A stretch of DNA of 64,000 bases from Kitasatospora arboriphila (GTDB lineage: Bacteria; Actinomycetota; Actinomycetes; Mycobacteriales; Mycobacteriaceae), in the NCBI RefSeq assembly GCF_000717275.1, contig NZ_JNYV01000001.1, forward strand, positions 186,001-250,000. Reading direction: 5' to 3'. The first letter of the stretch is position 1, and every line of letters starts with the position of its first letter. Under the pieces are notes generated by a model. The model was given only the letters and a program-made list of their open reading frames with translations, made no database searches and had not been told where the DNA came from. Below are positions 51,031 to 59,519 of this stretch, piece after piece. The translations under genes and the position numbers were made by a program.

Positions 51031-52268
51031 CCGAGAGAACAATCACCGACGGGACAGACAAAAGCCGTGGTGACGGGGCGCAGGCCCATGCTGGGCCGAT
51101 CAAACAGATCGAGCATTTCGCCGATCTCGACCCGAACGAGCGAGAACGCCTGTTTCACCGGCTACCCGAACGAATCGATGTGGATGCGACCCCCGAACTC
51201 CTCAGTGTGGCGCTCGGTGCAACTCTGTACATCCCGGCGAATCGGGAGCGTCTGGCCGAGCTGATCCTTCGACAGGCACGAAGTGGATCCACGTCCATGG
51301 TGATCGATCTCGAGGACGCGATCGCCGACCACGACGTGGAACTCGCGATGAGCAATCTCGCAACGGTGCTGGACGACCTGGCCCTTCGCGACGAACGGGT
51401 ACCGATGCTGTTCGTCCGGGTGCGCCGCGCCGAGCAGATCGATGAACTCGTCGGCAGACTCGCAGCTGGGGTCGGTGTGCTCTCCGGTTTTGTGCTGCCC
51501 AAGTTCACCGCAACCGATGGTGGTGACCACCTGGACCGGATCGGTGCCGCGAGCACACGGATCGGACGGGTGCTGTACGCGATGCCGATCATCGAGTCGA
51601 CCTCGGTCCTGCATCTCGAGTCGCGTGCATACGCTCTGGAGACGATCCGCCAGGTACTGGCCCAGCACCGTGACAAGGTGCTCGCGGTGAGGATCGGTGG
51701 CACCGACATGTGTGGCGCGCTCGGGATCCGGCGTGACCCGGACCTGACCATCTATGACGTTCATCCGGTCGCCGAGGTCATCGGCTCGATCGTGAACGTG
51801 CTCGGGCGAGCCGATGGCACCGGGTTCACCATCACCGGTCCGGTCTGGGAGTACTACAACACTCACGACAGGATGTTCCGGCCACTGTTGCGCCACACGC
51901 CTTTCGAGCAGATCGACGCAGTCCGATTCCGCACGCACCTCGTCAGCCGAGACCTCGACGGGCTGCTGCGTGAGCTGGTCCTCGATCGGGCGAACGGGTT
52001 GCAGGGAAAGACAGTGATCCATCCGTCGCATGTGAACGTCGTTCATTCGATGAGTGCGGTACCGCACGAGGAGTACGTCGATGCAGTGGCGGTGCTCGGA
52101 GTCGACGACGCGGGCGGGGTCGAGCCGTCGGCGTATCGGAACAAGATGAACGAACGGCGGCCCCATCGGAACTGGGCGGTCAAGACATTGATCAGAGCGC
52201 AGATCTTCGGGGTGCTGCAACCGGAGATCGGCGTCGTGGATCTACTCACCTCGGTGGTCGACCGATGA
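51027..52268 (+). CDS. CitE/HpcH aldolase-like enzyme of the Ter module
   Basis: A 413-residue TIM-barrel protein of the HpcH/HpaI aldolase or citrate-lyase beta family, divergent from normal CitE. It has STSMVIDLEDAIADHDVELA, FVLPKFTAT, MPIIESTSVLHL, AVRIGGTDMCGALGIRR and TVIHPSHVNVV. In Ter systems this enzyme type is proposed to act with the PRTase and HAD partners in making a nucleoside-like compound. Coupled to both neighbours by 4-bp overlaps. Confidence 0.88.
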   Translation: MTERTITDGTDKSRGDGAQAHAGPIKQIEHFADLDPNERERLFHRLPERIDVDATPELLSVALGATLYIPANRERLAELILRQARSGSTSMVIDLEDAIADHDVELAMSNLATVLDDLALRDERVPMLFVRVRRAEQIDELVGRLAAGVGVLSGFVLPKFTATDGGDHLDRIGAASTRIGRVLYAMPIIESTSVLHLESRAYALETIRQVLAQHRDKVLAVRIGGTDMCGALGIRRDPDLTIYDVHPVAEVIGSIVNVLGRADGTGFTITGPVWEYYNTHDRMFRPLLRHTPFEQIDAVRFRTHLVSRDLDGLLRELVLDRANGLQGKTVIHPSHVNVVHSMSAVPHEEYVDAVAVLGVDDAGGVEPSAYRNKMNERRPHRNWAVKTLIRAQIFGVLQPEIGVVDLLTSVVDR

Positions 52269-53563
52269 ACGTCCCGACAATCGGCGATAACTCGACAACG
52301 TTTGCAACCCCCTACGCCACAACCAGATTCGGCCTGGCCGCCACCCACGGCTCCGGGCACCGATCGTGGCGGGTCGAGGATCTGATCCGGCCTGGACTCC
52401 GGCGCAATCCCCGGCGCGCGCACCTCTGGGTGTCCACCGTCCTTGGCAAGCACATACCGGTCGCCCCCTCGAACATCTTCGCCGCGGCAGACGATCTCGG
52501 CGACCTGGCCGTACAGGCGCTCGCGGATCGAGGGCAGCGCGATGGGCTCGTCTTCGGATTCGCGGAGACGGCCACCGGGCTCGGTCACGCAGTCGCCCGA
52601 CGAATCGACGCGACGCTGTACCTGCAATCGACGCGACGTAACGCTGCTGACGTGCCGGTGGCCGCCCGTTTCGAGGAAGGACACTCGCACGCGACCGACC
52701 ATCTCATCGTCCCCACCGATCCCGCGGTTCTCTCCACCGATCTGCCCGTAGTGCTCGTCGACGACGAGATCTCGACCGGTGCAACTGCTTTGGATGCGAT
52801 CCGTTCGATGCAAGAAATCCACCCGCGGTCGCTGTATGTCGTCGCATCGCTGGTCGACATGCGAACGAGTGACGACATCGTGCGATGTGAGCAGCGCGCC
52901 GATGCGCTCGGCACATCCGTCCACTTCATCAGCCTCGCGCAAGGGGCGACGTCGATCCCGCCCGATCTGACCGATCGGGTGTTGCAACTCCCGGCACCCT
53001 CACCGCCCGCTGCGCGCGAGAGGGGCCACGTCGAACGACTGGACGTGGCATGGCCATCTCACGTTCCCGACGGCGGACGGTACGGGTTCGCCAGGTCCGA
53101 CTGGCCGCACTTCGATCGCGCGGTCACCGAGGTGGCGCAGCGAGTTGTCGGCCGCCTCGACGCCACCCGGCCAACGGTGGTCATCGGGCATGAGGAGTTG
53201 ATGTACCTCCCCCAGCGGATCGCGGCCGAGTTGTCCGTGTGGAGCGAAGCCCCGGTCTTCAGTCAGACCACAACCCGTTCACCGGCCCACGTCATCGACG
53301 ACCCCACCTACCCCCTGCGCCGGGGGTACCACTTCCAAGCTCCGGAGCCCGATGACGCTCGAGACAGGTACCTGTACAACGCAACTCACGACCACGACGG
53401 CGCCCGAGTCGTGATGATCGTCGATTCTCCAGCGGACACAACGGCATTGAGCGGGCCAGGTGGTCTGGTGGATGTGGTGAGCGCACGCGGCGACGACCTG
53501 CTCCTCGTCGTCGTCCCCGCGACCGACTACCGGTTGCTGCGTGCGGCGAGGACGGACGGATGA
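52265..53563 (+). CDS. Phosphoribosyltransferase with TRSP domain (Ter module)
   Basis: A 432-residue enzyme. Residues ~35-230 are a type I PRTase domain with a PRPP loop VVLVDDEISTGAT (162-174). The C-terminal part (~265-425) contains TTTRSPAHVIDD, the TRSP signature (337-340) that gives the domain its name. It would join a base to PRPP or release ribose phosphate in the proposed nucleoside pathway. 4-bp overlaps on both sides make it part of one translational unit. Confidence 0.88.
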   Translation: MNVPTIGDNSTTFATPYATTRFGLAATHGSGHRSWRVEDLIRPGLRRNPRRAHLWVSTVLGKHIPVAPSNIFAAADDLGDLAVQALADRGQRDGLVFGFAETATGLGHAVARRIDATLYLQSTRRNAADVPVAARFEEGHSHATDHLIVPTDPAVLSTDLPVVLVDDEISTGATALDAIRSMQEIHPRSLYVVASLVDMRTSDDIVRCEQRADALGTSVHFISLAQGATSIPPDLTDRVLQLPAPSPPAARERGHVERLDVAWPSHVPDGGRYGFARSDWPHFDRAVTEVAQRVVGRLDATRPTVVIGHEELMYLPQRIAAELSVWSEAPVFSQTTTRSPAHVIDDPTYPLRRGYHFQAPEPDDARDRYLYNATHDHDGARVVMIVDSPADTTALSGPGGLVDVVSARGDDLLLVVVPATDYRLLRAARTDG

Positions 53564-54690
53564 CAGAGCAGAGCGCCGTGACGCACCAAGAGCCCCTCGT
53601 CGGGCCCGATTTCGGCAGTTATGCCGCAGACGAGGTTCGGTGGCTGCTCAAGGACCTCTCGCACGTTCCGCTCGAGGGCGACGTCGCCCTCCGCGAGAAG
53701 AGGATTCAAGCGGGCGTGGCTCACTACGCGGAGTCTCTCCCGGTGGAGTTCCAGCCGGATGCGGCATACCAGGAGTTGTTCCACCGAGTCCTGGCCGACA
53801 GCGCGCGGCGGTTGGCGGTAGCGGTCGGTGCGGTGACCGATCTCGTGCTGGCCGAACGAGGCTCTGACATCGTGCTGGTGTCGTTGGCCAGAGCCGGAAC
53901 CCCGGTGGGAATACTCATGCGGCGCTGGGCGCAACGCCATGGTCTGCAGCTCCCCCACTATGCGGTCTCGATCGTGCGCGACCGGGGGATCGACGCGAAC
54001 GCCATGAGATATCTGGCAACCCACCATGACCCTGCGTCCGTGGTGTTCGTCGACGGGTGGACGGGGAAAGGGGCGATCGCACGTGAACTCGATGACGCGC
54101 TGGCGCAGTTGGCCGCCGATGGTGGCCCGGTGTTCGACCCCGAGCTCGCCGTACTCGCCGACCCCGGCTCCTGCGTGCGCACCTTCGGGACGCGAGACGA
54201 CTTCCTCATCGCCTCGGCGTGCCTCAATTCCACGGTCTCCGGGCTGGTTTCACGCACCGTTCTGAACGAAGAGCTCATCGGTCCCGCCGACTTCCACGGG
54301 GCGAAGTTCTACGCCGAACTCGCCGATCAGGACGTCTCAGAGGTGCTGCTCGACGCGGTTTCCCGCGAGTTCGATGTCGCCGCCGACGAAGCGGCGATCC
54401 GTCGGGCGGCGATCGAAACATCAGATCGAACGCCGACCTGGTCGGGCTGGCAATCGGTGGAGGCCGTACGCGCGCACTACGGAATCTCGTCGGTCAATTT
54501 CGTCAAACCAGGGGTGGGTGAGACAACGAGGGTCCTTCTCCGCCGGGTACCGTGGCGTGTTCTCGTCCGGACCCCGGACGACCCCGAACACGAACACATC
54601 CGAGTTCTCGCCGACGCACGCGACGTACCCGTCGAAGTGGTGCCTGACCTCGCGTACAGCTGCATGGGATTGGTGAAAGAACTCCGGTGA
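53560..54690 (+). CDS. StiP-like PRTase-fold protein with PELOTA-like RNA-binding domain (Ter module)
   Basis: A 376-residue protein of the group called cysteine protease StiP or PRTase_1. The PRTase-like core has DIVLVSLARAGTPVGILMRR and VFVDGWTGKGAIARELDDAL (162-181), with Cys221 in IASACLNSTVSGLVSRT. Residues ~305-376 (TTRVLLRRVPWRVLVRTPDD, then VPVEVVPDLAYSCMGLVKEL) resemble the PELOTA-type domain that binds RNA or nucleotides in the same family. Acts with the TRSP protein next to it. Overlaps both neighbours by 4 bp. Confidence 0.85.
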   Translation: MTEQSAVTHQEPLVGPDFGSYAADEVRWLLKDLSHVPLEGDVALREKRIQAGVAHYAESLPVEFQPDAAYQELFHRVLADSARRLAVAVGAVTDLVLAERGSDIVLVSLARAGTPVGILMRRWAQRHGLQLPHYAVSIVRDRGIDANAMRYLATHHDPASVVFVDGWTGKGAIARELDDALAQLAADGGPVFDPELAVLADPGSCVRTFGTRDDFLIASACLNSTVSGLVSRTVLNEELIGPADFHGAKFYAELADQDVSEVLLDAVSREFDVAADEAAIRRAAIETSDRTPTWSGWQSVEAVRAHYGISSVNFVKPGVGETTRVLLRRVPWRVLVRTPDDPEHEHIRVLADARDVPVEVVPDLAYSCMGLVKELR

Positions 54691-55649
54691 CATCCACAAG
54701 CACCACGCCATCGACCACCGCGTCTCGACGTGCACTGGTGACGCTGGATCTCGACCGCACCCTGATCTACTCGGCCCATGCGATCGCCGAGGGTGCCGGT
54801 CCGGGGGAAGATGCCGATGCGGCGCTGTCTGCAGCGCAGTGTGTGGAGATGTACCAGGGCCGTCCGCAGTCGTTCATGTCGACGATGTCGATGACCCTTC
54901 TCGGCGACCTGCACGCCGCCTCGGACGTGGTGCCGACCACCACCCGCACGATCGAGCAATATCGGCGCATCCGATTGCCGATCGGCGTTCCCCGGTTCGC
55001 CATCACCAGTAACGGCGGCAACATCCTCGTCGAAGGCCACCCCGACCCGGAATGGAGCAGGCGGGTTGGCTCTCTGCTGGGCCGGCTCGCAGTGGGTGTG
55101 GACGAGGTGTACGCCCGCCTCGCGCAGGATGCGACCGACGCCCCATGGCTGCGGACCATGCGGATCGCCGACGGTCTGTTCTGTTACGTGGTGGTGGAGC
55201 TCGATCTCCTTCCGCCGCACGTTGTTCCGGCCTGGGCGAGCTGGGCTGCAGAACTGGGGTGGAACGTGTCCCGACAGGGCCGCAAGGTGTACGTGATGCC
55301 CGACCCCGTGACCAAGCAACTGGCCATCGACGAGGTTCGGACGAGACTCGACTCGCCCCCCGACGTGACGTTCGCCGCGGGCGACGGGGTGCTCGATCAA
55401 CCGATGCTCGTCGCAGCGGATGCGGCGATCCGCCCACGTCACGGCGAACTGGAAGAACTCGGCTGGGTTCATCCGAATGTCGCCGTCACCGCAGGGCGCG
55501 GCCTGGCCGCGTCGGAAGAGATGTTGGTCTGGATGCTGGAGCAGACAGGCACAATGGGGGGCATTGGCGAATCGGACATCCGCGCGAGCGCGCTCCCGGC
55601 CCCCGGTATCGCGAAACAATCCACACCCAACGAAGGGCTCAGGCGATGA
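54687..55649 (+). CDS. HAD-superfamily phosphatase (Ter module)
   Basis: A 320-residue haloacid-dehalogenase-type hydrolase. Motif I LDLDRTLIYS puts the nucleophile at Asp21 and general acid at Asp23. Motif II is ITSNGGN, motif III Lys is near RKVYVMPDP, and motif IV is FAAGDGVLDQPML. It resembles sucrose-phosphatase or sugar-phosphatase HADs and would remove a phosphate late in the nucleoside-like pathway. Starts at a GTG overlapping the previous stop (GTGA) and overlaps the next gene by 4 bp. Confidence 0.88.
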   Translation: MTSTSTTPSTTASRRALVTLDLDRTLIYSAHAIAEGAGPGEDADAALSAAQCVEMYQGRPQSFMSTMSMTLLGDLHAASDVVPTTTRTIEQYRRIRLPIGVPRFAITSNGGNILVEGHPDPEWSRRVGSLLGRLAVGVDEVYARLAQDATDAPWLRTMRIADGLFCYVVVELDLLPPHVVPAWASWAAELGWNVSRQGRKVYVMPDPVTKQLAIDEVRTRLDSPPDVTFAAGDGVLDQPMLVAADAAIRPRHGELEELGWVHPNVAVTAGRGLAASEEMLVWMLEQTGTMGGIGESDIRASALPAPGIAKQSTPNEGLRR

Positions 55650-56968
55650 CAACAACTCTGGTCAAAGGACAAAACGGGCCGCTGTCCGCACCGACGGTGG
55701 AGATCACGGTCGACCTTGCCACCGCCGGCGACCTGTCCGCTCTGCTCGTCACCGACAGCGGCAAAGTCCGATCGGACGCAGACTTCGTCTTCTTCAACCA
55801 GCCGGCAGGACCGGGTGTCACCTTGCAGCCGGGGGCTGGGGTCGGCACGTTGTCGATCTCGCTGGCTGCGGTGCCCGCCGACATCAGCCAGGTCCGAGCG
55901 GTGATCACGCTGGAGAACGGCACATTCGGCGCGGTCGCGCCGCCGGTCGCGCGGGTGTCCGCGGGTGGACAGCCACTGTACGAATACCGCATCGACGGCT
56001 TGTCGAGTGAGTCCATCGTCATCGCGCTCGAGGTGTACCGCCGCGGCGGCGACTGGAAGGTTCGCGCGGTCGGACAGGGATACGCGGGAGGATTTGCCGC
56101 ACTCGTGACCGATCACGGTGTCTCGGTGGACGATGCCCCCTCGCCCGCTGCCGCGCCGCCTCCTCCCCCGCCTTCTGCGCCGGTGCAGAACACCGCACCC
56201 CCGAGCTATACCCGCCAACCGGCCTCGGCCCCGCAGAGCCCGCCGCAACAGAACTTCCCACCGCCCCAGCAGGCCGCCCCCCAGCAGCAGCCTGCATACA
56301 ACCAGCAACCTGGGTATGCCGCACCCGCAGCGCCGGCAGCGCCCGCCGGCAGGCCAGAGGTGAGTTTGAGCAAAGACCGCCCGGTCAGTCTCGCCAAGGG
56401 CCAGCGAGTGTCGCTGAACAAAGATGGCGGCGTGGCACTGACGAACATCCAGATGGGGCTGGGCTGGGACCCGGTGACCGTCAAGAAGATGTTCGGCAAT
56501 CGCAGCGCCGACATCGATCTGGACGCGTCGGTGGTCATGTTCGCCGATACACAGGTGGCCGACGTCGCCTACTACGGTCAGCTCACTTCCAAGGACGGTT
56601 CGATCCGCCACCTCGGTGACAACCTCACAGGCGAGGGCGAAGGCGACGACGAGGTGATCACGGTGGATCTCACGCGGGTTCCGATCCACGTGAACGCCTT
56701 GATCTTCATCGTCACCTCGTACCAGGGGCAGACCTTCGAGCAGGTGCAGAACGCCTTCTGTCGTCTGGTCGACCAGACCAACAAGGCCGAACTGGCCAGG
56801 TACACGCTGGCCGGTGGGATGCCTTATACCGGTGTGGTGATGGCCAAGGTGTTCCGCGAGGGTGGCACGTGGAAGCTGCAGGCGATCGGCGAGGGCATCA
56901 CCGCCCGCCATGCCGGTGAAGCGCTTCCGCAGCTGCAGCGATTCCTCTCCAACGACTACATGAGATAG
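55646..56968 (+). CDS. Tandem TerD-domain protein with Pro/Gln linker
   Basis: A 440-residue protein. Residues ~1-163 are a first TerD-like domain that has lost both acidic Ca2+ loops (TDSGKVRSDADFVFFNQPAG is kept). Residues ~164-236 form a Pro/Gln/Ala-rich linker. Residues ~237-440 are a canonical TerD with DIDLDASV (289-296) and [13 protein letters not shown] (324-336). One live and one degenerate Ca2+ domain suggest a bridging role. Coupled to the HAD gene; 20 bp before the next TerD gene. Confidence 0.9.
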   Translation: MTTTLVKGQNGPLSAPTVEITVDLATAGDLSALLVTDSGKVRSDADFVFFNQPAGPGVTLQPGAGVGTLSISLAAVPADISQVRAVITLENGTFGAVAPPVARVSAGGQPLYEYRIDGLSSESIVIALEVYRRGGDWKVRAVGQGYAGGFAALVTDHGVSVDDAPSPAAAPPPPPPSAPVQNTAPPSYTRQPASAPQSPPQQNFPPPQQAAPQQQPAYNQQPGYAAPAAPAAPAGRPEVSLSKDRPVSLAKGQRVSLNKDGGVALTNIQMGLGWDPVTVKKMFGNRSADIDLDASVVMFADTQVADVAYYGQLTSKDGSIRHLGDNLTGEGEGDDEVITVDLTRVPIHVNALIFIVTSYQGQTFEQVQNAFCRLVDQTNKAELARYTLAGGMPYTGVVMAKVFREGGTWKLQAIGEGITARHAGEALPQLQRFLSNDYMR

Positions 56969-56988
56969 CCCGCGAGGATCGAGGCGAG

Positions 56989-58623
56989 ATGAAGAAGCTG
57001 GTCGCCGGCCAAAATGCGCCCATCGAGTTGTCGGACATCAGCTTTCGGGTGGCGACCACCGGTGCGGACGTCGACCTGGTGGGTCTTGTCGTGGATTCCG
57101 ACCTCCGGGTCCTCGATTCCGCCGATGTGGTGTTCTACAACCAACCCGCGACAGGCGGGGTACGGCTGGACGGCCCGCAGCTCACGGTCGACCTGGACGG
57201 CATCCGGAGCGGCGCAACCGTACTGTGCGCCGTCAGCGCGGAGCCGGCCCCGGGCTCGGGGGTGCATGCGGAACTGAGCGGGCTACCGGACGGCGAGGTC
57301 CTGTTCGGCTTCGATGTCCGGCCGGCGCATGGTGAGACGGCTCTGCTCTGTTTCGAGCTCTATCAACGCGCCGGGCGCTGGCGGGTTCGTGCTCTGGGCC
57401 AGGGCTACAGTGGCGGGCTCGCCCAGTTGCTCACGAGTCATGGCGTGGACGTCGACGACCCGCCGGAAGCGGAATCGAGTGCGCCAGTACAGAATTCAGG
57501 TGCTGCTGCAGCACAACCTGATTCACGTGGCGAACTGGATCCGGCATCCGTGGTCTTGGGATCGGACTACACCGCAGCCATTGCCCGCGCGCAGGTGGTC
57601 TTCGAAGATGCGGCCCGGTCAGCGGCGGGATACGTCCAGGCTGAGGCTTTCGCGATGGATCGTCTCGACCAGGAGCTGAGCGACGCGATCTCTGATCCGG
57701 CACAACGTAATTCGCCCGCAGCCTCGCACCAGCGCGAACGGGCGCAAAGTCGCTGCGACGAGCTGATCGCCGCTGCACGACAGCGATTCGATGCCGATTC
57801 ACAGGTCCTGATCGCAGAACTGGCAGCCCTCGATCCCCAATTGCCGCCTGCAATGGCGTCGTGGACATCGCCGGCCTGGACACGATTGAACGGGCCACCT
57901 GCGAGTGGTGTGCGCATCGGCGAGTTCGCAGCTCCCGAACGTGGCGAGCTACGCCTGCCCTTTTGCGTGCCGACACCCATCGCGCGCCCGATCTGGGTGC
58001 TGGACGGCGACCTGCCGGCTCTGTCGGCGGTCACGTCCTTGGTGTTGCGACTGGTCGTCGCCGCGCGGGCCGTACCGAGCTCCTCGACTACCGCGGCCAG
58101 GTCCGTGGCGGTCGATGTGTTCGACCTCACCGGTTCGCTTGCCCCGCTGTCGGATCTACTCACGCCGCTGCTCGGCTCCGCGGCAGTGACATCCGCGGAC
58201 GTGATGGTCGATCGTCTGGGCGCGCTGGAATCGTCTCTGGAACTGGCGCAGATGGCGCTGGAAGCCGGGGACGTCGCCGACGTCTACAACAGGGTTGTTG
58301 TCATCGCGGACCTGCCGTTCGGATGGGATGCGGCAACGATGGCACGGTTGTTACGCATCATCGACAGAGGCGGCCGGCTGGGCTGGTCGTTTGTATTGTC
58401 AGGCGCGGTCGATGAGCATGACGCCGACCCGCTGGTCAGCATGATCGCGGACCGCACGCTGATGTTCCCGATGTCCGCGGACGCCACGGCGCACGACCCG
58501 TGGGTGGGTCTGCAATGGTCGGTGAGGCCCGAACAGATCGAGCCACAATCACCGCAAGCGCGTCAGATCGTCGCACGCCTCGCCGACCCGGCGCCGCAGC
58601 CCGGGGCACGGCGACAGCTGTAG
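56989..58623 (+). CDS. TerD-like domain fused to a helical and probable FtsK/HerA-like domain
   Basis: A 544-residue multidomain protein. Residues 1-~160 are a degenerate TerD-like domain (VLDSADVVFYNQPATGGVRL, then VRALGQGYSGGLAQLLTSHG) without the Ca2+ loops. Residues ~185-290 are helical (ARSAAGYVQAEAFAMDRLDQ). Residues ~300-530 have a Rossmann-like outline with IADLPFGWDAATMARLLRII followed by GGRLGWSFVL, like the Walker B and later part of FtsK/HerA translocases. I see no Walker A, so an active ATPase is unlikely. It ends the ter operon. The C-terminal assignment is by pattern only. Confidence 0.8.
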   Translation: MKKLVAGQNAPIELSDISFRVATTGADVDLVGLVVDSDLRVLDSADVVFYNQPATGGVRLDGPQLTVDLDGIRSGATVLCAVSAEPAPGSGVHAELSGLPDGEVLFGFDVRPAHGETALLCFELYQRAGRWRVRALGQGYSGGLAQLLTSHGVDVDDPPEAESSAPVQNSGAAAAQPDSRGELDPASVVLGSDYTAAIARAQVVFEDAARSAAGYVQAEAFAMDRLDQELSDAISDPAQRNSPAASHQRERAQSRCDELIAAARQRFDADSQVLIAELAALDPQLPPAMASWTSPAWTRLNGPPASGVRIGEFAAPERGELRLPFCVPTPIARPIWVLDGDLPALSAVTSLVLRLVVAARAVPSSSTTAARSVAVDVFDLTGSLAPLSDLLTPLLGSAAVTSADVMVDRLGALESSLELAQMALEAGDVADVYNRVVVIADLPFGWDAATMARLLRIIDRGGRLGWSFVLSGAVDEHDADPLVSMIADRTLMFPMSADATAHDPWVGLQWSVRPEQIEPQSPQARQIVARLADPAPQPGARRQL

Positions 58624-58645
58624 CGAAACCCAGCCGTCGGGCCGG

Positions 58646-58996
58646 TCAGCGCCACCGCTCGGCTTCCTTGGCCAGAGCCACCAACTCGGCGCCCAGCTCG
58701 GCGAGTTCGGATCTGTCGGCCTCCTCGGCAACCGCCGTAGCAATGTCCTCGGCGGCGCACCTCAGCCGGAACAACCGTTCGATCAGTTCATCGGCTTCGC
58801 CCGCGCTCAGAACCACTGCATCGGCCGGGATGGAAGAACCGGCGACAAGACTGCGTTGCTCGTATGCGCGTTGGCGGCAGGACTGCTTGCAGTACTTGCG
58901 ACGACGGCCCATGTCCGACTCGATGACCTCGCGGCCGCACCATGAGCAGGAATTGCGGGTCCGGCTTCGTCTCGCCGTGGTGGACGAATGATCCAT
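58646..58996 (-). CDS. Small zinc-ribbon protein, Rv2049c-like
   Basis: A 116-residue protein. The first ~50 residues hold four Cys (CSWCGREV, KYCKQSCRQRAYEQR), a treble-clef/zinc-ribbon that could bind nucleic acid. The rest is an acidic helical pair (GEADELIERLFRLRCAAEDI). It lies divergently beside rbpA, as Rv2049c does beside Rv2050 in M. tuberculosis. That synteny marks this as a core locus. Function unknown. Confidence 0.8.
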   Translation of the reverse strand: MDHSSTTARRSRTRNSCSWCGREVIESDMGRRRKYCKQSCRQRAYEQRSLVAGSSIPADAVVLSAGEADELIERLFRLRCAAEDIATAVAEEADRSELAELGAELVALAKEAERWR

Positions 58997-59087
58997 AGAC
59001 GATGACGGTACCGGGCGGCAGACCCGAACTCGCGGAGCGACCGCGGCGACTCGAGGACGTATTTCGCACGTGGTCCCGCAACGCGCG

Positions 59088-59093
59088 TAAGAT
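59088..59093 (+). promoter_or_regulatory. Likely -10 element of rbpA
   Basis: TAAGAT lies 32 bp before the rbpA ATG. A weak -35-like TTCGCA is 19 bp upstream of it, longer than ideal, so only the -10 is offered. Confidence 0.4.
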
Positions 59094-59124
59094 GGATAGG
59101 TAATCCAACGAGAGGACAGTAGTT

Positions 59125-59466
59125 ATGGCAGATCGAGTCCTACGCGGCAGCCGTCTCGGAGCGGTGAGCTACGAGACCGATCGCGATCATGACCTTGCTC
59201 CCCGGCGCATCGTCCAGTACCGCACCGACAATGGTGAGATCTTCGACGTCCCGTTTGCGGATGACGCCGAGATCCCGTCGACGTGGCCGTGCAAGAACGG
59301 TATGGAAGGCACCATTCTGGAAGGTGCCGAGCCGGAAGAGAAGAAGGTCAAGCCGCCGCGTACCCACTGGGACATGCTGCTCGAACGTCGAAGCGAAGAG
59401 GAGCTCGAGGTGTTGCTCGCCGAGCGCCTGGACCTGCTCAAAGCTCGTCGCCGGGGCGCCAGCTAG
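59125..59466 (+). CDS. rbpA: RNA polymerase-binding protein RbpA
   Basis: A 113-residue essential actinobacterial transcription factor that binds the principal sigma factor and RNA polymerase and helps open the promoter. It shows the full RbpA sequence: MADRVLRGSRLGAVSYETDR start, the core domain with VQYRTDNGEIFDVPFADDAE and a conserved WPC, the basic linker KKVKPPRTHWDMLLERR and the sigma-interacting helix ELEVLLAERLDLLKARR. GAGAGGA precedes the ATG. It is convergent with ppm1 across a strong terminator. Confidence 0.97.
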   Translation: MADRVLRGSRLGAVSYETDRDHDLAPRRIVQYRTDNGEIFDVPFADDAEIPSTWPCKNGMEGTILEGAEPEEKKVKPPRTHWDMLLERRSEEELEVLLAERLDLLKARRRGAS

Positions 59467-59486
59467 ATCCGGTCAGTTCACGACAT

Positions 59487-59518
59487 CGCCGCGGCACCTC
59501 ACGGTGCCGCGGCGTTTT
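59487..59518 (+). terminator. Rho-independent terminator of rbpA
   Basis: Perfect 12-bp stem CGCCGCGGCACC and complement, 4-base loop, followed by TTTT on the rbpA strand. The stem lies at the ppm1 stop too, so it may also end that transcript. Confidence 0.9.
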
Positions 59519-59519
59519 G

